A stretch of 37,589 nt of DNA from Sphingomonadales bacterium (lineage in GTDB: Bacteria > Bacteroidota > Bacteroidia > NS11-12g > UBA955). Below are positions 31,981 to 37,589 of the stretch, piece by piece. The notes beneath the pieces are model-generated. The model was given only the letters and a program-made list of their open reading frames with translations, did no database searches and was not told the origin of the DNA. Position numbers and translations under genes: made by a program. Numbering within the stretch: position 1 is the stretch's first letter; each line of letters begins with the position of its first letter. The stretch lies in contig VHBA01000023.1 in assembly GCA_016872175.1 (NCBI GenBank), positions 1 to 37,589 of the forward strand, read 5' to 3'.

Positions 31981-32997
31981 TTATTGTGGCGTATGAAACC
32001 TCCCCTTTGAAAAAACTGCTGGTTTTGGCCTGTTTTTACGCCAGGCAGCCTGCTCCGGTAAGGGCATTTTAATAACATCACAGCATATATCACTACAGCA
32101 TCCCTCCCACTTTTCAGCACAATCGCTGCACTGTATAAACAATATGTGACAGCCCGTATTGGAGCAGTTTGTGTGCACATCTGCAGGTTTGCCGCATTGA
32201 TGACAACAGGAAATGATTTCATCACTCACCCGCTCGTGCAATCGCTGATCAAAAACAAAATTTACCCCATGAAACTTGTTTTCGATTCCTGTTTCCTTTA
32301 CCTGATTTACGTAGTGTATGATACCGCCTTTTAGATGATAAACCTCATTAAAACCATTATGTTTCATCCAAGCACTGGCCTTTTCACATCGAATTCCGCC
32401 TGTGCAATACATAAGAATTCGTTTGTCTTTTTCCTGTTCAAATTCATCAATCACTCCTTGCAATTCATCCCTGAAGGTATCAGATTGAGGACACCTGGCA
32501 TTTTCAAACCGGCCAACCTCACTCTCATAATGATTGCGCATATCTATTACCACTGTATCCGGATCAGTAAGCATTTCATTCCAAGCTGTTGCCTCCAGAT
32601 AATAACCGGTGTCTGATGGATTAAATGTGGGGTCATTAATGCCATCCGCTACAATCTTAGACCTTACTTTTATGTCAAGCTTGTAAAAACTCAACTGTGA
32701 TTCCTCAATGGCAATATTCAACCGAATGTCTTTTAGAAAATCAATCTGATTCAGCAACTCCTTACATGCAATTAAATGTATGGAAGGAAGAGCAATCTGG
32801 GCATTTATCCCCTCTTCTGCAACATAAATACGACCCACAACCTCTAATTCTTTTAAAGACTGGTATAAAAAATCTCTGAAAGTTGCAGGAATTTCTATAG
32901 GAGAATAACGATAGAAGGAGATGGTGGTGTAGGGCCTTTTATCGGCCTGCATACGTGCCTTCAGCTCCTCCCGATTCACTCTGTTGTGCAATAACAT
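31981..32997 (-). CDS. trhO: tRNA uridine(34) hydroxylase, rhodanese family
   Basis: TrhO (YceA) hydroxylates uridine 34 of some tRNAs as a first step to wobble modifications. The 338-residue protein has the N-terminal acylphosphatase-like domain (FYRYSPIEIPATFRDFL and GRIYVAEEGINAQIALP) and a rhodanese domain from about 130 with VVIDMRNHYESEVG, the CTGGIRCEKASAW loop (active-site cysteine about 200) and LKGGIIHYV. A C-terminal Cys-rich part (CCHQCGKPAD and further CxxC pairs) is present, as in other members. The start at 32997 is ATG with a good promoter 26 bases upstream. Confidence 0.94.
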   Translation of the reverse strand: MLLHNRVNREELKARMQADKRPYTTISFYRYSPIEIPATFRDFLYQSLKELEVVGRIYVAEEGINAQIALPSIHLIACKELLNQIDFLKDIRLNIAIEESQLSFYKLDIKVRSKIVADGINDPTFNPSDTGYYLEATAWNEMLTDPDTVVIDMRNHYESEVGRFENARCPQSDTFRDELQGVIDEFEQEKDKRILMYCTGGIRCEKASAWMKHNGFNEVYHLKGGIIHYVNQVKETGIENKFHGVNFVFDQRLHERVSDEIISCCHQCGKPADVHTNCSNTGCHILFIQCSDCAEKWEGCCSDICCDVIKMPLPEQAAWRKNRPKPAVFSKGRFHTPQ

Positions 32998-33022
32998 GGT
33001 CGGGAAAGATTTATTAGCACAG

Positions 33023-33055
33023 CAAATTTACGGCTTAATTTATGCCTAAATCAAA
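33023..33055 (-). promoter_or_regulatory. Promoter of trhO (TTTG-N21-TAAATTTG)
   Basis: Read on the minus strand, TTTG lies at 33055-33052 and TAAATTTG at 33030-33023, 21 bases apart. Both boxes match the Bacteroidota consensus exactly. The box ends 26 bases before the ATG at 32997. Confidence 0.75.
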
Positions 33056-33105
33056 TAAGCCGCACAATAATTGTTAGTTTATAATCGTTACAAAAAAAAT
33101 ACATT

Positions 33106-33948
33106 ATGAGAACCCTTATTGTAACACTGTTATTATTGAGCACCGCAAGCCCGTCTGCGGCGGAGTCTATTAAAAAATTGATTGAAACCGGCAAAGTAAA
33201 AGTACTGCTGAGGTCAACAGGCGGACATCAGGAGAGCTGTATAGAAATCAAAATGAAAAACATGACGGCAAGTCCCGTGATTGTAGATGTGGAACCTGGC
33301 AGACGCCTGGAAGCCGCTACGGATTCGGCTGACCAAGATTTATTGATTGTAAAAGATCAGACTATCAGATTGGCGGCAGGGGAAACTTTTTTGGGAAAGA
33401 TTTTTGCATTTTGTTGTCAGAAAAAAGACCGTTCACCTGCGAAAGGTCATGCTTTTAAGGTGGGTGTCATGGCATCAGCCGCATTGGTAAAACTGGCCCA
33501 GTTTATTAGCACAAATAACTTTTCGAGTGATGCTGTGCAGAATTCTATCTGGGTTCTGTCAGATAAACACAACCTCAGCAGCGTACATGAAGGCAGCCAG
33601 CAGGAAAATGCAGATTTACGAAGGCTTACAGCAGAGCTGGCAGGCATAGAAATGCCCTGGTATTATATCAGCTACAAAAGCGTTCCGGGAATGGTATTTT
33701 CTGACAAAGCTTCAACTCTGTCCGGAAAAATTGACTACAAACTAAGCACCAATACTTCCGTGACAATTATTGTGAAAAACACTAATGGTATGCTGATAAG
33801 AACCCTGCTGGAAAACAAACCGCAGCAACCCGGTAAACAGAATGTTCCCATATCCTTTCCCGTAGCAGGTTTAAGCAAAGGAAAATACCAAATACTGGTG
33901 CTGGATGACAATACAAACATCATACACAGCCGAGAATTTGAACTTTAG
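33106..33948 (+). CDS. Secreted protein of unknown function with T9SS-like C-terminal beta-sandwich
   Basis: This 280-residue protein has a signal peptide (MRTLIVTLLLLSTASPSAAE). An N-terminal beta-rich domain shows KVKVLLRSTGGHQESCIEIKMKN and a cysteine pair in FAFCCQKKD near residues 103-108. A short helical region follows. The last 75 residues (FSDKASTLSGKIDYKLSTNTSVTIIVKN then GLSKGKYQILVLDDN) look like the FlgD/type A sorting-like beta-sandwich: TVxIxVxN-NGxLIRTL, then GKYxILV. I therefore expect export, perhaps by T9SS, but the match to the sorting domain is weak. The function is not recognised. It overlaps the convergent glycosyltransferase gene by four bases. Confidence 0.65.
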   Translation: MRTLIVTLLLLSTASPSAAESIKKLIETGKVKVLLRSTGGHQESCIEIKMKNMTASPVIVDVEPGRRLEAATDSADQDLLIVKDQTIRLAAGETFLGKIFAFCCQKKDRSPAKGHAFKVGVMASAALVKLAQFISTNNFSSDAVQNSIWVLSDKHNLSSVHEGSQQENADLRRLTAELAGIEMPWYYISYKSVPGMVFSDKASTLSGKIDYKLSTNTSVTIIVKNTNGMLIRTLLENKPQQPGKQNVPISFPVAGLSKGKYQILVLDDNTNIIHSREFEL

Positions 33949-35375
33949 AGACGGCTGCTGTCTACCACCATTACCCAAACTGGCATTTCGTCGGTTGGGT
34001 AATGGTGCTGACGCATAAAAAAACACCTGTTTAATGTATCTAGATGAGCCATATTGCTCACAACAAGGGTATCTCCGCTATTGTAGTTGTAGCGGTTGCT
34101 AATCTTTAATTCAACGCCCATTTCCGACATTACTGCCTTGTAATACTTTTCTATTGGATGATAATGACCGACATGCCAGATTGCCTTAAAAGGAAGTTTG
34201 GCATTTTTTTCAGCTTTCTGCAAAACGGCTGCGGGGCTAACACCGATATTGGTTGTGTTGTGATGAAAATTCTCGAAATATCCAAATGTTGCCATGGCCC
34301 CAATTAGAATCAAACCCACAATCCTAAAACGAATATGGGAATTTTCGCATAATGGCATAACAACACCCATGGCCATAAGCGGCAAAGCAGGCGCCAAATA
34401 CCAGTAAATACGGGTAGCCGACAAACTGACAATGATTAGAAAGAGCAGAATGCCAATCAATAATCGGTTATAAACTGTTTTAAATCTCTCTTTTTTGAGG
34501 ATAAATCCTGCCATAAACAACAGTACAAAAAAACCTGTGAAGTATTGACTCCACAATGTTTTTATGTAATAATACCATTGAGAATCGTGTCCTTCATTAG
34601 GCTTCAGATAACGTCCTGAAAATTCATTATCCAAAACAGCTTGTAAATAACCGGGAGTATGCCATTCGTGCAGCCCATAATACACAATAACGGATGATAT
34701 GGGAATGAGCGAAACCAATGCAATGCTTCTCATTGTTAATTCTGCCCGGGGTTTTATTATAAATCCCATTGCAAACCAGCAAGGAAGCCACATAGCCGCC
34801 GCAACACCTTTGGTGAGGAGGGCTGCCGAAAACCATATGGCTGAATATTTTAAAAATTTTTCAGCCTTGGGGTTTTCAAGATAATTAAGCCAGGAAAGCG
34901 AAGTCAAAAATATAAATAATGTAAGCAAGGCATCATAATCTCCCGTCCTTACCACATGATAGGTATTAAATCCGCCACAGCCAAGCATAATGGCAATCCA
35001 AGCCGCTGCCGGTATAAAACCATTCCGTTTTTTCAAGTGAACAAAACCCATGTATAAAACTATGCAACCTGCAATAGCAGATGGCAAACGTATTGCCAGC
35101 AATCCGGGGCCCAACAGTTTCATACATACCCATTGCAGGATAATCAGTAAATGTGGTTTGGTATTCCAAAAATCAGGTGCGCCATCATACGTAGTGTACC
35201 AAAGGTTGCCTGAATTCAGCATTTCCAGTGCATTGTTGGCCTGCCGGCTTTCATCCCACACATACATGGGAACCGCATCAAGCCGGTAACAAAGCACCCA
35301 AAATGAAAATAGCAACAATAAAACAGAGAAAATCTGCTCAGCTATTTGCCCTTCTTCTTCCCTTTTCAGCAGCAT
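33945..35375 (-). CDS. GT39-like (PMT/ArnT family) membrane glycosyltransferase
   Basis: This 476-residue integral membrane protein has about ten to twelve helices. The first loop holds the acidic pair Asp41-Glu42 in YVWDESRQANNAL, which is the place of the catalytic aspartate and its partner in PMT and ArnT. Helix and loop order follow the family, with RLPSAIAG, VRTGDYDALL (loop acidic residues) and YWYLAPALPLMAMG. It should move a sugar from a polyprenyl phosphate carrier to an acceptor on the outer face of the inner membrane, for example lipid A or protein. The donor and acceptor cannot be told. It lies 16 bases downstream of the T9SS cargo gene, so cotranscription is likely. Confidence 0.86.
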   Translation of the reverse strand: MLLKREEEGQIAEQIFSVLLLLFSFWVLCYRLDAVPMYVWDESRQANNALEMLNSGNLWYTTYDGAPDFWNTKPHLLIILQWVCMKLLGPGLLAIRLPSAIAGCIVLYMGFVHLKKRNGFIPAAAWIAIMLGCGGFNTYHVVRTGDYDALLTLFIFLTSLSWLNYLENPKAEKFLKYSAIWFSAALLTKGVAAAMWLPCWFAMGFIIKPRAELTMRSIALVSLIPISSVIVYYGLHEWHTPGYLQAVLDNEFSGRYLKPNEGHDSQWYYYIKTLWSQYFTGFFVLLFMAGFILKKERFKTVYNRLLIGILLFLIIVSLSATRIYWYLAPALPLMAMGVVMPLCENSHIRFRIVGLILIGAMATFGYFENFHHNTTNIGVSPAAVLQKAEKNAKLPFKAIWHVGHYHPIEKYYKAVMSEMGVELKISNRYNYNSGDTLVVSNMAHLDTLNRCFFMRQHHYPTDEMPVWVMVVDSSRL

Positions 35376-35391
35376 CTAATCCCCGTTGAGA

Positions 35392-37589
35392 TTAGGGTTC
35401 TGTAACGAGCATTTTGGCCGAGTAGGATTCCTGGCCATTCTCCAGCTTCACAAAATACAAACCTGCAGTTATGCCTGTCGGAATACGTATACGACCATCC
35501 GCGGTTTGTCCGCCAAAGCAAGCATTGCCCGATACCGAGAATACGGTGTAGTTGTATGGCTTTCCTGTTGGTACAGATACAAACCAGTCTGAACCTGCTT
35601 TTACAGGAACCGGATAGGCATTAACATTCGTTTTTGCCAATTTAGACGTGCCCACATGGCTTATCAATACGGGAATATCGGCAGTGTCCTTACAAGCATT
35701 ACTATTGCTGGTTACTACCAGTTTTACGGTATAATTTCCTTCCGTTGCATACTGATGTGTTCCAGGTAAACCCGTGGTTTTGCTACCATCCCCCCAGTTC
35801 CACTCAAAGGTGATACCGGCTGTGGTAATGGGCGTGCAAACGAGGGTCCTTTGCCAGCGCAGCTGCCAGGTGAAACCGGCAGTTGGGCGTGGTTTTATGT
35901 TTACGGTTAATGGTTTGCGTGCACTGTAACATCCATTTTTCTCGGTGGCATAGTAGTAGGTCATGGGAGACAACAATGAACCGGTTACAATCTGACTTCC
36001 TTTAAAGAAAGATAAAGATGAGGTATCCTCATAATACCACCATACATTACCACCGGTCACATTCACCTGAAACACCCCTGCTCCTTTCGAACAAACCGGA
36101 TCAGATTTTACCAGGGAAGGAACAGGTGGTACATTAACACTAACCTTCACACTGTCGAAATTGGATGCCTCGCATTGTTCTTCGGATGCCTTTAGGTAGT
36201 AGGTCGTATTGCTTTGAAGATTTTGGAAAACAGGTTTTTGACCTATGAAAACAGGTTTTTGCAAATCGGTTTTATCAAACCATTTTAAGGTTCCCCAGGG
36301 TATACTAACTGCAAATGCTACTGAGTCGCCGGCACACACAGTAGGACTGGTTTTACCCGAAACAGCCGGTGGCTGATAAACATGCAAAGTAGAATGTTCG
36401 CGGCTGCTGGCGCAGATTCCGTTCCATACTTCCACAAAATAATCATAGGTACCTCTGCCGCCGGGAACAAACGTATAATCCTTGCCAAAAGCAACAGGCG
36501 TTCCGCCCGTGGGCTGGTTATACCAGCGAATCGTATCATTTCCGGATGCACCCAGGGTGAATGATTTACCAGAACTGTAACACGCAAAGGTATCTGCCAC
36601 CACTGTGGGCTTTTGGGGAGCATAATTATTGCTTACAAAAGCTGTTACCATTACCCGTCCGCCTTTATTCAGACATCCATTGTTATTAGCTTCCACAAAA
36701 AGTGCAGTATCGCTGAAAAGTGGAACGGTTTGATAAACCTTACCTGTCAAAACACTTTTTCCGCCCGTAGAAACCCGATACCAGTTGATGAGCCCAATAT
36801 TGGTTGAGGCCTGCAGATTGGCAGCCGCACCCTGACAAACAAAGGCATCCTTTACGACAGGTTTGTCGGGATAATCATTCACATTCAGATAAATTTTTAC
36901 ATAGCCTGAATTACAAGGTCCATTTTCTGCCCTCACCCAGAATGAATCATTTTTCTGGGCATTGATAACAGGATAACTGCTGCCTGAAAAGAATGAAGTA
37001 TCGGTAAGTTTTCTATACCATTTGATAACAGCACCGGCATCGGTAGTCAAATCTATGCTGCCGGTATCACCCTTGCACGTATTGGCAGGCCTTTTCAATG
37101 CAGGATTGGCTGGTTTAAAATACACGGTTTTTATAACAGTGTCATTACAAGTTCCTGATCTGTAAGAATATACAGTAGATATCAATTGCACATTGAAATT
37201 CTTTTTGGTGGCTGGTTTGTATTTGCCTTCTACGCTATAAGTACTCCCAAAACTTCCGTCATAAGACCAGCGATGTGAATATTGAGGCAAATTATAGTAT
37301 TGATAATAATTGTAATACGGGTGGCCACTTACATTAAATTTCTGTTGGTTCTGAAATTTTACGGTATCCAAAGATGGATAGCAGTTGTTTGTGATAGTGA
37401 AATCTGTACCAAACTTATATTTAACAAATGGCAATAACTGCGCATCAGCATCAAATGTTACACCTCCAATATTCAGCTGCAGATTTCTATACCATTTACC
37501 ACTTACACTTCCGCAACCGAGATTTCTTTTGCGTCCGTCTCCCTGATTCCAGTCACTGGTAATCATGCTGGCTGAAACAGTTGTACTGT
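35392..37589 (-). CDS. Secreted multidomain protein with Ig-like repeats, PKD domain and T9SS type A sorting domain, N-terminus cut
   Basis: The frame is open through the right edge of the window, so the N-terminus and signal peptide lie outside. About 732 residues are visible. The first 200 carry an unknown beta-rich part. Next come at least five Ig-like units with a KWYR or WYN core and a GG turn (INWYRVSTGGKSVLTGKVY and FKWFDKTDLQKPVFIGQKP are examples). A PKD domain (FEWNWGDGSKTTGLPGTHQY) follows, then the type A sorting domain: VNAYPVPVKAG, YNYTVFSVSGN and AGLYFVKLENG. This end is a T9SS signal for export and cell-surface attachment. An adhesin or structural role is likely; no enzyme domain is seen. 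Confidence 0.9.
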   Translation of the reverse strand, partial: STTVSASMITSDWNQGDGRKRNLGCGSVSGKWYRNLQLNIGGVTFDADAQLLPFVKYKFGTDFTITNNCYPSLDTVKFQNQQKFNVSGHPYYNYYQYYNLPQYSHRWSYDGSFGSTYSVEGKYKPATKKNFNVQLISTVYSYRSGTCNDTVIKTVYFKPANPALKRPANTCKGDTGSIDLTTDAGAVIKWYRKLTDTSFFSGSSYPVINAQKNDSFWVRAENGPCNSGYVKIYLNVNDYPDKPVVKDAFVCQGAAANLQASTNIGLINWYRVSTGGKSVLTGKVYQTVPLFSDTALFVEANNNGCLNKGGRVMVTAFVSNNYAPQKPTVVADTFACYSSGKSFTLGASGNDTIRWYNQPTGGTPVAFGKDYTFVPGGRGTYDYFVEVWNGICASSREHSTLHVYQPPAVSGKTSPTVCAGDSVAFAVSIPWGTLKWFDKTDLQKPVFIGQKPVFQNLQSNTTYYLKASEEQCEASNFDSVKVSVNVPPVPSLVKSDPVCSKGAGVFQVNVTGGNVWWYYEDTSSLSFFKGSQIVTGSLLSPMTYYYATEKNGCYSARKPLTVNIKPRPTAGFTWQLRWQRTLVCTPITTAGITFEWNWGDGSKTTGLPGTHQYATEGNYTVKLVVTSNSNACKDTADIPVLISHVGTSKLAKTNVNAYPVPVKAGSDWFVSVPTGKPYNYTVFSVSGNACFGGQTADGRIRIPTGITAGLYFVKLENGQESYSAKMLVTEP

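Noticed and set aside
1-37589. CRISPR arrays, insertion sequences, phage or toxin-antitoxin genes
   Set aside because: I looked for short direct repeats with spacers, transposase motifs and small paired genes and saw none. The window is ordinary chromosome in this respect.

Overview
The window reads as a piece of Bacteroidota chromosome. The signs are a DUF4293 protein, large secreted proteins with the two C-terminal signals of the type IX secretion system (a gliding-motility-associated CHU_C-type end and a type A sorting end), many promoters of the Bacteroidota form TTTG-N19-21-TAnnTTTG, almost no Shine-Dalgarno sequences, and the gene order rplM-rpsI-rpsB-tsf-pyrH. It looks like a free-living or environmental member near Chitinophagales/Sphingobacteriales; I cannot place it more exactly. 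I see no tRNA, rRNA, CRISPR array, insertion sequence, phage gene or integration site. This is mostly core chromosome with surface-protein and envelope-glycan genes between housekeeping genes.

Layout. 1-470: truncated DUF4293 membrane protein. 665-5848: a 1727-residue subtilase with Ig-like repeats. 5832-9562 (minus): recR, a two-part glycosyltransferase fused to a degenerate polyprenyl glycosylphosphotransferase module, and a sensor histidine kinase. 9689-16958 (plus): a tightly packed run of panD, a UPF0104 flippase-like protein, the heptose adenylyltransferase domain (rfaE2), a second UPF0104 protein, a processive-type glycosyltransferase, a lamin-tail-domain surface protein and prmC, closed by a strong hairpin terminator. 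17002-17664 (minus): a histone H1/HMGA-like AT-hook protein behind a very AT-rich 368-base spacer. 18033-19787: dxs with an internal deletion. 19755-21623 (minus): LON-domain protein, tsaB and a pabA/trpG amidotransferase. 21689-24289 (plus): a small exported DUF4177-like protein, a thiolase and a secreted protein of unknown function. 24293-25677 (minus): a hotdog thioesterase and isochorismate synthase, probably menaquinone genes. 25703-27025 (plus): histidine phosphatase, adrenodoxin-type ferredoxin and rpsT. 27070-30961 (minus): rplM-rpsI-rpsB-tsf, a hairpin, pyrH and an archaemetzincin-like lipoprotein. 31103-32997 (minus): a DUF4468-like exported protein and trhO. 33106-33948 (plus): an unknown secreted protein. 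33945-37589 (minus): a truncated T9SS cargo protein followed by a GT39-type glycosyltransferase.

How it works together. Several genes serve the cell surface: two T9SS cargo proteins, a lamin-tail protein, three glycosyltransferases, two lipid/flippase-like membrane proteins and the heptose-activating enzyme of LPS core synthesis. The rest are core functions in translation (S20, S13-type L13, S9, S2, EF-Ts, PrmC, TsaB, TrhO), isoprenoid and menaquinone supply (Dxs, MenF, thioesterase), nucleotide and vitamin synthesis (PyrH, PanD) and repair (RecR).

The observations most worth following are the fused glycosyltransferase that has lost the phosphotransferase core, the seven-gene panD-to-prmC run with paired flippase-like paralogues, the H1/HMGA-like chimeric DNA-binding protein facing an AT-rich spacer, the shortened Dxs, and a consistent pattern of very short or absent 5' leaders behind TAnnTTTG boxes. 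I did not find a clearly new defence or mobile system.
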